A DNA stretch of 64,000 nt from Grimontia celer (GTDB lineage: Bacteria > Pseudomonadota > Gammaproteobacteria > Enterobacterales > Vibrionaceae), in NCBI RefSeq assembly GCF_900055185.1, contig NZ_FIZX01000001.1, positions 62,001 through 126,000 on the forward strand. Reading direction: 5' to 3'. The position numbers were made by a program, and so were the translations under genes. Of this stretch, positions 10,337-18,293 are shown in pieces (within the stretch, counting starts at the first letter, position 1; each line of letters starts with the position of its first letter). The notes under the pieces were generated by a model that was not told the DNA's origin, did not search any database, and saw nothing but the letters and a program-made list of their open reading frames with translations.

Positions 10337-10708
10337 TTTTTAACCTATATGCCTAGATGGGAGAGGGGGGCATATTTTGTGGATTAATATTCTTTACTGC
10401 AACGTTATACCTTTTACTTCTGTTATAAATTCACGCTAATGTGCCAAAATTCATGCTAAAAAACTTTTTTTGGGTTGAGGTTTGGCTTTGTTTTTTGAAT
10501 ATTGTCCGCTTGTACTATCAATTGGGGGCAGTCAGAGCGGTTAATTTAGATGTGTCTGACTTCTTCTGCGTAGCATCATATTAAGAGCGCTTTTCGGAAG
10601 TAAACTGTCCTAGCTGCCGAATAGTTGAGCTGTCAGCATTCCTAGATCTTGCTTATAAGACACAAAGCGATAGAATAAGTGCTGTATATATGAACAGTAT
10701 TTATTTTC
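10337..10708. other. Intergenic region with divergent promoters and an ATATGCC inverted repeat
   Basis: No gene is visible in 372 bp. It contains an inverted repeat ATATGCC...GGCATAT around 10347-10376 spanning a G-rich loop, close to the start of the leftward coiled-coil gene. Its right end holds the SOS-type promoter of umuD. Confidence 0.5.
10649..10697 (+). promoter_or_regulatory. umuDC promoter with LexA (SOS) box
   Basis: CTGTATATATGAACAG at 10682-10697 fits the LexA consensus (CTGT-N8-ACAG). A -35-like TTGCTT (10649-10654) and -10-like TAGAAT (10671-10676) are 16 bp apart, which places the start of transcription inside the box. The umuD ATG follows the box by 11 bp. Confidence 0.85.
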
Positions 10709-11116
10709 ATGAACGTTATTCCCATTTTTGCCAGCGCAGGTATTACAGGGTTTGAGTCCCCAGCCAGCGACTACCGTCAACTCCCTTTAAGTTTGGATGA
10801 GCTTTTAGTCGAGCACCCCAGCGCGACGTTTATCGGGCGGGCGTCAGGGGACTCCATGCAAGGCGTTGGAATTTTCGATGGTGATATCCTTATCGTGGAC
10901 CGTCATGTGAATGCGTTCAACGGGGACGTCATTGTTGCCAACTTCAATGGCGAGTTTGTATGCAAGCTGCTCGATGTGACGCGTCGGCTTCTTTTATCTG
11001 CGAACGACAATTACTCCTCAGCAAGAATCGATCAACACGACACCTTCTCTATCGAGGGGGTTGTTGTCCGCTCTATCCGTTGTCATCGTCAGAGCCCGTT
11101 GCTGTGTTCGCGCTAG
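10709..11116 (+). CDS. umuD: UmuD-like SOS mutagenesis protease
   Basis: A 135-residue S24/LexA-fold protein. The expected self-cleavage bond is Ala10-Gly11 (FASAGITG). The catalytic Ser49 lies in ASGDSM and Lys86 in EFVCKLL, the same separation as Ser60/Lys97 of E. coli UmuD. After RecA-stimulated cleavage it should act with UmuC as DNA polymerase V. The N-terminal arm before the cleavage site is only 10 residues, against 24 in E. coli. The coding end overlaps umuC by 13 bp. A LexA box sits directly upstream. It is cargo of the ssrA element, not the host chromosomal copy. Confidence 0.9.
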   Translation: MNVIPIFASAGITGFESPASDYRQLPLSLDELLVEHPSATFIGRASGDSMQGVGIFDGDILIVDRHVNAFNGDVIVANFNGEFVCKLLDVTRRLLLSANDNYSSARIDQHDTFSIEGVVVRSIRCHRQSPLLCSR

Positions 11117-12357
11117 TTGATGCCAACTCCTTTTATTGCAGTGCTGAGCAGGTATTCAGACCAGATTGGCGAGGTAAGCCTGTTATTGTTCTTTCGAACA
11201 ATGATGGCTGTGTGGTTGCTGCAAACAGGCAGGCAAAGGAGGCTGGGGTAGAGAAGTTCAAACCCTATTTTCAGGTTCGTCAGCAATGCGAAAGAAGTGG
11301 TGTAATTGTCTGCTCATCAAACTACGAGCTTTATGGCGATCTTTCCGACAAGATGATGCAAGTGATTGGGCGCTTTGCTCCTGAGCAACACATCTATTCT
11401 ATCGACGAGTCCTTCCTGTCTTTTCACCACTGCTCTTCTATTCCGGACTTACGTGCACACGCTCAAATGCTTCGTCGTGCTGTTTGGAAGGAATGCAGGC
11501 TACCAGTTTGCGTGGGTATGGGGTCAACGTTGACGCTTGCTAAAGCGGCTAATCACGCAGCCAAAAAATTATCGGGCTATAACGGCGTCTGTGTGCTGGA
11601 CAATGAGCAAGAGCGTTTGGATGTGTTATCGCACATGGATGTGAGCGACATATGGGGAATAGGGCGACGCATAACCGAGCGGTTAAAACGTCTGGGCATT
11701 GAAACCGCATTGCAGTTGTCTCGGCAAAAGCCCGCACTGATGCGGAAAGAGTTCAGTGTGGAGATGGAACGTACAATTCGAGAGTTGAATGGCGAGGTGT
11801 GCAAAGGGTGGGATGCAGCAAGGGCTGATAAGCAACAAATCTATTCAACGCGTTCTATGGGAGAACGCATTCTAGATGAGAAGTCGCTGAGTCAGGCGCT
11901 GTGCAAGCATGCTGGTATTGCTGCCGCCAAGCTCAGAAAGCAGGGTTCTGTCTGCTCAACGCTGATGGTGTTCGCTGGCAATTCCCCCTACGACGACAAC
12001 CCAAGAAGTTTCAAACAAATCCATCGATTTGCCTTTCCGAGTGACGATACATCGGTCATCACTAGTGCCGTTTCAGCATTGGTGCCGCTACTGTTCCAAG
12101 AGGGCGTACGATATTACAAAGTCGGGGTGGGTCTGATTGAACTGACAAATAGCAAATACATCCAACCAGACTTGTTCAGCAGCGAACCAGGAAACCCGAA
12201 CTTGATGAAAGCGTTCGACTGCCTAAACAAGCGCTATGGTGAGGGGGCTTTGTTCATGGCTGCTCAAGGTGTTTCGCCAAAGTGGGGGATGCGGCGGGAT
12301 TTTCTCTCACCGCAGTACACCACTAGATGGGAGGACTTGCCGAAAATCAGCTGCTGA
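11104..12357 (+). CDS. umuC: UmuC-like Y-family DNA polymerase (Pol V catalytic subunit)
   Basis: A 417-residue Y-family polymerase starting at GTG 11104 (VFALVDANSFYCSAEQ). The first catalytic aspartate is in this segment. YSIDESFLSF near residue 100 carries the conserved Asp-Glu, and later parts match the little-finger and UmuC C-terminal domains. The frame is open upstream to 10960, but those codons lie inside umuD, so GTG at 11104 is chosen; E. coli UmuC is 422 residues. It performs error-prone translesion synthesis with UmuD'. It overlaps umuD by 13 bp and the convergent HNH gene by 11 bp. Confidence 0.9.
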   Translation: MFALVDANSFYCSAEQVFRPDWRGKPVIVLSNNDGCVVAANRQAKEAGVEKFKPYFQVRQQCERSGVIVCSSNYELYGDLSDKMMQVIGRFAPEQHIYSIDESFLSFHHCSSIPDLRAHAQMLRRAVWKECRLPVCVGMGSTLTLAKAANHAAKKLSGYNGVCVLDNEQERLDVLSHMDVSDIWGIGRRITERLKRLGIETALQLSRQKPALMRKEFSVEMERTIRELNGEVCKGWDAARADKQQIYSTRSMGERILDEKSLSQALCKHAGIAAAKLRKQGSVCSTLMVFAGNSPYDDNPRSFKQIHRFAFPSDDTSVITSAVSALVPLLFQEGVRYYKVGVGLIELTNSKYIQPDLFSSEPGNPNLMKAFDCLNKRYGEGALFMAAQGVSPKWGMRRDFLSPQYTTRWEDLPKISC

Positions 12358-13408
12358 ACTGTACACCAAAGTGAGCCTGCCTATGGCAATTTGGGCATAA
12401 GGCAATCGCATTGTCGACGGTATCTTCGCCACCGTCGGCTAATCTTACTTGATGGTGGACTTCGAGGTATGGAGCTCCGTTTGACTTTTTGATAAATGGA
12501 GCGGGTTTTAAGCACTTCTCACAGGTGCCTTTTGCACGAGATAAAACCTCCACTACAACATCCGGATTTCTTTCATAAACAACGGTTTTAACCACCCTGG
12601 ACCTAGGAGTTCTTGCTGCCTTCGCTAATCGCTTTCGCCTTGTTTCGGCGCTATCTGCACTTGAGCTTTGAACATCACGCTCCAAGGTTGAGGTGATATC
12701 ATCAAGGAACTCTAACTCTGATTTAGTAGAGGTAACTTTCTGGAGGCGGAACCACTTTGCAGAACCTTCATGGTAGTGCGTGATGTACTCAAACACGCCG
12801 TGATAGGTGAAGTGACCCGTCTTGGATGTTCGAACGAATGCATGTATGGGAATACCTGCTGCACCTGATTTAATTATTGCAGCATTATCAGAGTACGTTT
12901 CCTTGTAAACGCCTCCGATACTCTTCATGTAGTACTTGAGCAGATCATTCTCTATTAGCCATTCGTTTTTGTATTCGTCGCCCTCGAGAGTTGCTCTTAT
13001 CGCTATCGACTTGAGTAGTTCACCTTCTTTCTGACGAAGTATCCCGCCGGTACGAGCGTCATATACCCCTACAACCGAGAGAATATCGAATGCCGAATAT
13101 GTCTCTCCTTCGATAAACTCTTCAAACTCTGTTCTATCAGAAAGCTGGTCGTGAAAAAGCCTTTCAAACTCTGGAAGAGCTTGCTCATAAGAAGTAAAGC
13201 CAGCGTGCTCGGCTGCCTTTACGGTTTTGTCTGCATTTTTCGTGACGCTAATAAGATACTTGTATAGGTCGCCCACCTTTTTGAAATTCTTAACCCAAGG
13301 GAGTTGGCTGGCAGCCTTTCTTTTGAACTCCTGGGGGATGGTGCGTGGGTCAGCTTTTGGCTCTAAGACTGTGTCGATGATAAATTGTCGCGCTTTTTCT
13401 ATACTCAT
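12347..13408 (-). CDS. HNH endonuclease-domain protein
   Basis: A 353-residue protein. The C-terminal HNH domain has CEKCLKPA near residue 294, EVHHQVRLADGGEDTVDN near 316 and ALCPNCHRQAH after it, giving two CxxC zinc ligands and the HNH histidines. The N-terminal ~280 residues contain a segment (YHGVFEYITHYHEGSAKWF) that resembles domains preceding HNH modules in modification-dependent nucleases; that link is uncertain. ATG 13408 is chosen, with GGA 5-6 nt upstream, over a longer frame to 13477. It follows the SNase gene by 19 bp. A role in restriction of foreign or modified DNA is an inference. Confidence 0.75.
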   Translation of the reverse strand: MSIEKARQFIIDTVLEPKADPRTIPQEFKRKAASQLPWVKNFKKVGDLYKYLISVTKNADKTVKAAEHAGFTSYEQALPEFERLFHDQLSDRTEFEEFIEGETYSAFDILSVVGVYDARTGGILRQKEGELLKSIAIRATLEGDEYKNEWLIENDLLKYYMKSIGGVYKETYSDNAAIIKSGAAGIPIHAFVRTSKTGHFTYHGVFEYITHYHEGSAKWFRLQKVTSTKSELEFLDDITSTLERDVQSSSADSAETRRKRLAKAARTPRSRVVKTVVYERNPDVVVEVLSRAKGTCEKCLKPAPFIKKSNGAPYLEVHHQVRLADGGEDTVDNAIALCPNCHRQAHFGVQFSS

Positions 13409-13427
13409 GATTTCCAATTTTGTGCAA

Positions 13428-13895
13428 TTAATAGTTAGGAATAGCCTTCTCACCATCAGGGGAGGCACACCAATCAAGCTTTATTTTACCGTTGTATGCT
13501 CGTGCCAGGTTGTGCTCCAAAAGAATATCCGCAAGAGACCTTCCATCCATGTGAACGTCGGCTATTAATCTAAAATATTTGCCACGCTCTATGTTGTGAA
13601 GCCGAATGACTTTGGCTGAGTAAAGTCTATTCTCGGTCATTTCTTTGGCTAACTTTGCGTGTGATTTCTCTTCGCTACACTTTCCGCGAATCTCTGGGGT
13701 GTCGATCCCGCGTACCCTGACTGGAATGTTCTTTCCCACACTATTGTGCCAACCTTCTATATCAATTCGGAAGGTGTCACCATCGTAAACCGAAACAACC
13801 CTGTCAACGACAACAGAGTCGGGATCACTCGCTTGGACTGTTGAAGACAAGCCAACTGGGAATAAGCAGAGAGCCAGCAAGGCATGTTTGGTCAC
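13428..13895 (-). CDS. Secreted staphylococcal-nuclease-like thermonuclease
   Basis: A 155-residue SNase-fold protein with a signal peptide (KHALLALCLFPVGLSSTVQA). It has the usual landmarks: VYDGDTFRID, VRVRGIDTPEIRGKC and ADILLEHNLARAY, which contain the calcium/catalytic Asp, Arg and Glu positions. It should hydrolyse DNA or RNA in the periplasm or outside the cell. The GTG start overlaps the stop of a 61-codon upstream frame (GTGA), suggesting coupled translation, and its own ribosome-binding site is weak. It lies 19 bp upstream of the HNH gene. Confidence 0.8.
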   Translation of the reverse strand: MTKHALLALCLFPVGLSSTVQASDPDSVVVDRVVSVYDGDTFRIDIEGWHNSVGKNIPVRVRGIDTPEIRGKCSEEKSHAKLAKEMTENRLYSAKVIRLHNIERGKYFRLIADVHMDGRSLADILLEHNLARAYNGKIKLDWCASPDGEKAIPNY

Positions 13896-14077
13896 TGATT
13901 TTTACCCACTTTTATCCGAACTTCAGTCGTTAGCGAATCGAGCCGCATTTTAAGGAAATACGAGCAATCTGGTGGCGGGTGGATTTTGCTGGTTAACTTT
14001 GTTGTTTTTTTGCGCCTTAGATAAGTAAAGCAGAAGGTGGTCATGGCTGTTAATAATGACTCTAAGGTTGGTGGCAT
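13892..14077 (-). CDS. Small hypothetical protein upstream of the SNase gene (61 aa)
   Basis: A 61-residue basic frame (MPPTLESLLTAMTTFCFTY...). GGAG lies about 9 nt before the ATG, and the stop overlaps the SNase GTG by 3 bases, both typical of a real translated gene. No domain is recognised. It may mainly serve to drive translation of the nuclease gene. The alternative is a chance frame. Confidence 0.4.
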   Translation of the reverse strand: MPPTLESLLTAMTTFCFTYLRRKKTTKLTSKIHPPPDCSYFLKMRLDSLTTEVRIKVGKNQ

Positions 14078-14452
14078 TTCACATACTCCGATTTTTTGAT
14101 TTTATTGGTACGCAACTGTTTTAATTGAGTGTGGAAGAGGTGACCACCAGTCTCGGGGTGAGATTATATCTCAATCTAAAAGTGATTTATTTTTTCGCAT
14201 TAAGAACAGTCAGTAACTATGCTTGTATTCTAAGCTAGTCGCAAATTTACTCGATGTTTGTAATTTCATTTCAACTTTTCTAACGTCTTATCGAGTTTCT
14301 GTAAAATATGGTTGACTACTCAAGGGTTTTTGTAACTTATTCTTGATTGCGCATTTTCATAGACGATGACCTCGGAAAAATGATTACATTTTTGTCTTGA
14401 TATATGTGATATCGGAAATGGTGGAATTTAACATGAGTCCAATGGGTGAGAT
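14078..14452. other. AT-rich divergent intergenic region with a TGAGAT palindrome
   Basis: 375 bp without a convincing gene between the leftward nuclease operon and a rightward membrane-protein gene. TGAGATTATATCTCA at 14159-14173 is a perfect 6-bp inverted repeat with a 3-nt centre and could be an operator. Confidence 0.45.
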
Positions 14453-15454
14453 ATGAGGATTAAAAATATTAAAAGTGAAGACTTACCTTTAGTCTCATAC
14501 TTTAATGTGTTTGTATTGCTGCTTTCTTTGCTTGTTACATTTCTGTCTCCATTCATAGATGTAAAGGATGAGGGAATAAAAGCATACCTGCCATTTGTGA
14601 TTCCCTTTCTGCTAATAGCAATTGTTTTTACATTATATTTGATTGTTAAGTTTTTCTTGAATTCAAATAAATCATTTTATGATCTAAAGAAAAACATTGA
14701 AGGACTTATAGGGACCTCTGCGCGCATGGAAACTTTACAATTTGCATATAAGGAAATGGCGCAGCGAGTGAGAGAAGGAAAAGATATACGAGTAGTGATT
14801 AGTGTGCCTTATGACAAGGGAAGTGGGAGCTCAATTACAACATCTGCTTTAGAATGTCCAGACCGAGGTGAGTACTTTAAGGCTCTGGTGGAAGCCGGGA
14901 AAGATGCAGATAAAAGTTTTACGCGTATTATTCAGCTGCATGAGAAATCCTATGATAACTGGGTGGATGTAATTGCATCCAATGATCAGTTGTATGAGGA
15001 GTTTAATGAGATTTTCTGTAAAGGTGCTTTATTGGATGAGAATGGCGTGCCGCCTGATTATCCCCCAAGGAATAGGTTAAGAACATTAACATACTGCATT
15101 ACAAAGAATAGACTTAATGTCAATTTCCTTTTTGTGGATAATCGATATTTCTTTATGAATATAGCCACAAATTATGAACCAAATGGGGTTTCTGATATTG
15201 TTGCTCCATATATGATATGCATGGAAATAACTGATCCAGAGCAGTCATCAGTGATATCGAGTTTGGAAAGGGAAATATTAATGTCCCCAAGAGAAAAGTT
15301 TAAAATGGAAAGCAATGCCGATGGAGCCTCACTATACTCAAATGGGTTTAAAGATTGTTCGGTTCGGCATACGCTGCTTCTGGGGTCATACAAGCCAATT
15401 ATAGATGAAGCTAGAGAAAAACGATTGAAATCCATAAATAAAAAAACGAAATGA
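14453..15454 (+). CDS. Two-TM membrane protein with a cytoplasmic domain, unknown function
   Basis: A 333-residue protein with two membrane segments near the N-terminus (about 18-36 and 47-69), then a ~250-residue soluble domain. Segments VVISVPYD, FTRIIQLHEKS and NVNFLFVDNRYFFMNI resemble the strand pattern of phospholipase-D-fold domains, but no HKD motif is present, so catalysis is doubtful. GGTGAG precedes the ATG at 14453. It stands alone between divergent and convergent neighbours and is AT-richer than the core genes. A membrane-linked sensor or effector of a defence system is possible but unproven. Confidence 0.65.
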   Translation: MRIKNIKSEDLPLVSYFNVFVLLLSLLVTFLSPFIDVKDEGIKAYLPFVIPFLLIAIVFTLYLIVKFFLNSNKSFYDLKKNIEGLIGTSARMETLQFAYKEMAQRVREGKDIRVVISVPYDKGSGSSITTSALECPDRGEYFKALVEAGKDADKSFTRIIQLHEKSYDNWVDVIASNDQLYEEFNEIFCKGALLDENGVPPDYPPRNRLRTLTYCITKNRLNVNFLFVDNRYFFMNIATNYEPNGVSDIVAPYMICMEITDPEQSSVISSLEREILMSPREKFKMESNADGASLYSNGFKDCSVRHTLLLGSYKPIIDEAREKRLKSINKKTK

Positions 15455-15666
15455 AGTTTGCTATCGAAGCTGATTGATTGAAATCTAAGATTGATTTTGA
15501 AAATCGCTTAGTTTTAGGCGGCATTATTAGAAGCAGATTGGCTCATGGAATACTTCAGGTTTTTCTTGAGTAGTTGAAATTGAAAAAATGGATAAATTTC
15601 CGGTAGACATATATTGACCCTGGGGAGGGGGGGTGAGCGCGGTCCCGCCCCCCCCTATACACCCTT
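15455..15666. other. Intergenic stretch with a G7/C8 hairpin
   Basis: Seven G at 15627-15633 face eight C at 15648-15655 across a GC-rich 14-nt loop. There is no flanking T-run, so it is not a classical terminator. It separates two convergent genes. Nothing else is seen here. Confidence 0.6.
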
Positions 15667-16020
15667 TTAATGTTTAGGTGGCATCTGTTTTAGTTCTCCA
15701 TCTAAGCAGCGAGTAAATTTACTGGGTTTGAGCAAGGTGTCCATCTGCGCCTTGTTGAGTTGTTCGAAGGCATCCTGAATCGCAAGCATACGAACTTGAT
15801 GAGACTGCTCTGAGCGTTCAAGGTAGGTAAAGGTCTTTGTTAGGGACGTCCGTTCTGTGTCAGCAATCTCTAACCGATATTTGGGATTTGTGCCTCTTTG
15901 GTGTGAATTGCTGATATCTTGGGAGGAAACGGAACTGGTAGTTAAAACGGCTAGTACAAAAATAATCGAATGTACAGGGGCAGAGCGACGCTCCTGAGTT
16001 AAAAGAGCCGAACGTTGCAT
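15667..16020 (-). CDS. Small hypothetical protein, possibly exported (117 aa)
   Basis: A 117-residue protein. Residues 16-33 (VHSIIFVLAVLTTSSVSS) form a hydrophobic segment that may be a signal peptide or membrane anchor, and the remainder is polar and helical. GGAG lies about 7 nt upstream of the ATG. An intrinsic terminator on the same strand ends about 20 nt before the start codon, so expression may depend on read-through. No family is recognised. Confidence 0.5.
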   Translation of the reverse strand: MQRSALLTQERRSAPVHSIIFVLAVLTTSSVSSQDISNSHQRGTNPKYRLEIADTERTSLTKTFTYLERSEQSHQVRMLAIQDAFEQLNKAQMDTLLKPSKFTRCLDGELKQMPPKH

Positions 16021-16039
16021 TGCGTATCTCCATAAACGG

Positions 16040-16061
16040 AAAAAACCTCGCAGTCGCGAGG
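16040..16061 (-). terminator. Intrinsic terminator in the leader of the 117-aa gene
   Basis: On the minus strand CCTCGC-GACT-GCGAGG is followed directly by six T. The perfect GC stem ends about 20 nt upstream of the ATG at 16020, which suggests attenuation or the end of a short leader RNA. Confidence 0.75.
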
Positions 16062-16375
16062 TCAGGAATTATGGGTTATGACTCTAGGGTTGTTGGTGCG
16101 CCAATAGCCACATTAGCTATTGTACCGCACCATATTGCGGCACTTGTTTTTAGGATGGTCGTTTATGTCCCTTATCACGCAAAAAGTCTGTGTTTTGAAG
16201 GTTTCAGGACGATTTTGAGGTTGCCTGATTTATGCATTGTTTATGCACTCTATATGCAGCTAGAAATGGTAGTAATCTTATGATTTTAATGGTTTCACTG
16301 ATTTTTAGTAACGAGTGCCTTTCGCGTAGTGCGGCTTACATTCATTATGTTAAATAAGGCGTTTTTTTAACAAAT
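16062..16375 (-). ncRNA. Candidate structured leader or small RNA
   Basis: This ~310-bp gap has no good gene. It holds a long hairpin at 16094-16132: outer stem TGGTGCG/CGCACCA, inner stem CAATAGC/GCTATTG, separated by a 1x3 internal loop and closed by 7 nt. On the minus strand it lies just upstream of the terminator at 16040-16061. Hairpin plus terminator suggests a small RNA or attenuator. The promoter and 5' end are not defined. Confidence 0.4.
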
Positions 16376-16849
16376 TTACTTCTTTGACGGCAGAGCAGGG
16401 CTTTCCGTGCCATTATTGCCAACTTCGTTCAACAAGAATGCCAGCGGGTGTTGTGAGTCGCCAGCAATTTGAATCTGCTGCTTCGGGTTCCAGTCGTGAC
16501 GGTTGCGACACTTGAGCCAGAATTCCATCGCTCGAACATCTCCAGGTAACTCCTCCTCAACATTGAGGACTTCTCCCTTCGAAGTGACACGTTGCTTCCT
16601 GAGTGTTATTCCGGTGGCTCGTTGAAACAGGCAATAGGCAACCTCTGCATCAGCCTTCATCTTGCCGCTGCGTTTCGCCTGCTCGAAGTCAGGGTATAGC
16701 TTTCCCCAGTGATGGATGGTGTCGCGGTGCACCTCGAAAAAGTCAGCGAGGTCTTGGTCTCGTGCGCCCATTAGGCAGAGCTTGTGTGCCTGGGTTGCGT
16801 ACTCGGGTTTGTACTTGTTGTTGTTCAGGTTTCCGTGAGGGGCGGGCAT
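16376..16849 (-). CDS. Phage terminase small-subunit-like protein
   Basis: A 157-residue protein starting MPAPHGNLNNNKYKPEYA. Residues ~15-55 hold an HTH-like segment (LCLMGARDQDLADFFEVH, then RDTIHHWGKLYPDF). KMKADAEVAYCLFQRATG and AMEFWLKCRNRHDWNPKQ follow, the usual sequence of marks in phage small terminases. TerS binds pac/cos DNA and directs packaging. No large terminase, portal, capsid or tail gene is present in the element, so it may redirect the packaging machinery of a helper phage, as satellites do. It could also be a leftover of a larger prophage. Confidence 0.72.
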   Translation of the reverse strand: MPAPHGNLNNNKYKPEYATQAHKLCLMGARDQDLADFFEVHRDTIHHWGKLYPDFEQAKRSGKMKADAEVAYCLFQRATGITLRKQRVTSKGEVLNVEEELPGDVRAMEFWLKCRNRHDWNPKQQIQIAGDSQHPLAFLLNEVGNNGTESPALPSKK

Positions 16850-17040
16850 GTAGGGCTCCTTATATTTGAATGTTCTAATGTGTTGTATCGATATTAGTTG
16901 AAGAGATGCAGGTTAAGTGTCGGAGTTAACTTGAATCTATGCATAAAGCCTAGTTCAACTGCACCGTCTATTGTCCCAAATATGAAAACAAAAAAATCCC
17001 AACTATAGCTACTATTGACGATAGTGTTGCGGGAGGGTTC

Positions 17041-18276
17041 ATGTGCAGAAAAAGCTATTTTACATTTGTTTTTTTGTTGGTGATTTTTCCATGTCATTCT
17101 TATTCTGAGAATTTCTCCGTCCAGTTTGTTGACAAAGATAATAACTCTTTGTATGAGGCTTATCTGGATATAGATGAGTCTAAGGGTGAGATTTACCTGC
17201 AAGCTTATAAAAGGGATAATTACTTAAATGAAGATTCCTCCTGGGATACTGTTGGAGTAGTTTATGATAAATATAGTCAGGATATTAATGAGTATTCATT
17301 TCTAATTAATGATGGCTTTGAGGTCAATGTGGTTCTGAGTAAACGATATATATTGCTTTCTGAATTTACCTATGCAAACTTTGAGATGAATGTTTCTGGC
17401 GAGCATTTTAGTGGTGAAGGTGAAAGCAATGTTATAAGAAATAGCCTGAATAGGAATTGTTATTCTTATTCTACTCCAGCCGGTTATGAGTCTGGCATCT
17501 TTGTTTCATTTCCGAAAGAAAAAGCCTTGGCCGTTTGGGGTTTGGCAAGGAAATATGGATGGTATGCTTATGATTACTATGGGCGAAGTGATTCGGTAAC
17601 TAATGAATTTATATTGTCTGATGGGATATGCGTAGATGAAAAATGCATTGTTGGTCTTAGTGTTGGCTCGGGTTTAGAAATATTCGCCATGGCGAAGTTA
17701 AATGGCTTTGATAAGAGAGTATGCGCCAAAATGTGGGGGGCGGTGGCTGGCGGTTCACCATTTTTAATAGCGGGGGTTCCTCTGGGTACCTTTGTTGTTT
17801 ATGATGATATTGATAAGGAAAAAACAAAACAAAACCTTAGAACTAAGTTAATAACTAAGCTTTTTGATCATAGGGTGACATTATCCGAATTAATTTCCCT
17901 AGGAAGAGGTTACTCTTTCATACTTACCGCCATAGGGCCCGCTAGTAGTTTGGGGTTTGAGCTTCGAGCCGGTTATTGGTATTCGGTAAATCTTCACTTA
18001 GAGTTGGATTTAAATGATTATGCTGAAGCAGGGGGAGGGTTTCTTGAAACCATCCAGATATCAGCACTCGATGTGATTGAAATTAGGGCGCCGGAGAACC
18101 TTGAAAAACTCCCGGATAGCTTGATTAGAAACGGTAAAAATCTTCAATATATGGATGCGGAATTCGGAAGGGTGTCGCAGGATGGCAAGTTGATGGATAG
18201 GTGGACATACCGCTTAGCAGAAAAAGTATCAGAGATTACCAAGGGTACTTTAATTGGCGATTATCCTTTTTACTAA
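17041..18276 (+). CDS. Exported protein of unknown function (411 aa)
   Basis: A 411-residue protein with a clear signal peptide (KSYFTFVFLLVIFPCHSYS), so it should be periplasmic or secreted. Paired cysteines occur at CVDEKC, and there is a hydrophobic glycine-rich stretch near residue 235 (MWGAVAGGSPFLIAGVPLGT). No domain is recognised. GGGAGG precedes the ATG at 17041. A four-TM membrane protein gene begins 17 bp downstream, so the two are probably co-expressed. The pair is strongly AT-rich against the neighbouring genes, a sign of separate acquisition. Confidence 0.65.
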   Translation: MCRKSYFTFVFLLVIFPCHSYSENFSVQFVDKDNNSLYEAYLDIDESKGEIYLQAYKRDNYLNEDSSWDTVGVVYDKYSQDINEYSFLINDGFEVNVVLSKRYILLSEFTYANFEMNVSGEHFSGEGESNVIRNSLNRNCYSYSTPAGYESGIFVSFPKEKALAVWGLARKYGWYAYDYYGRSDSVTNEFILSDGICVDEKCIVGLSVGSGLEIFAMAKLNGFDKRVCAKMWGAVAGGSPFLIAGVPLGTFVVYDDIDKEKTKQNLRTKLITKLFDHRVTLSELISLGRGYSFILTAIGPASSLGFELRAGYWYSVNLHLELDLNDYAEAGGGFLETIQISALDVIEIRAPENLEKLPDSLIRNGKNLQYMDAEFGRVSQDGKLMDRWTYRLAEKVSEITKGTLIGDYPFY

Positions 18277-18293
18277 AGGTGAAAGTGAAGTGT

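Noticed and set aside
10960-11103. N-terminal extension of umuC
   Set aside because: These codons lie inside umuD in another frame. The conserved UmuC start (FALVDANSFYC) begins at GTG 11104.
13227-13568. 113-aa plus-strand frame opposite the HNH and SNase genes
   Set aside because: Antisense to two supported genes, with no domain.
16020-16283. 87-aa plus-strand frame over the structured region
   Set aside because: It runs through the terminator and hairpin, with no good ribosome-binding site and no protein pattern.
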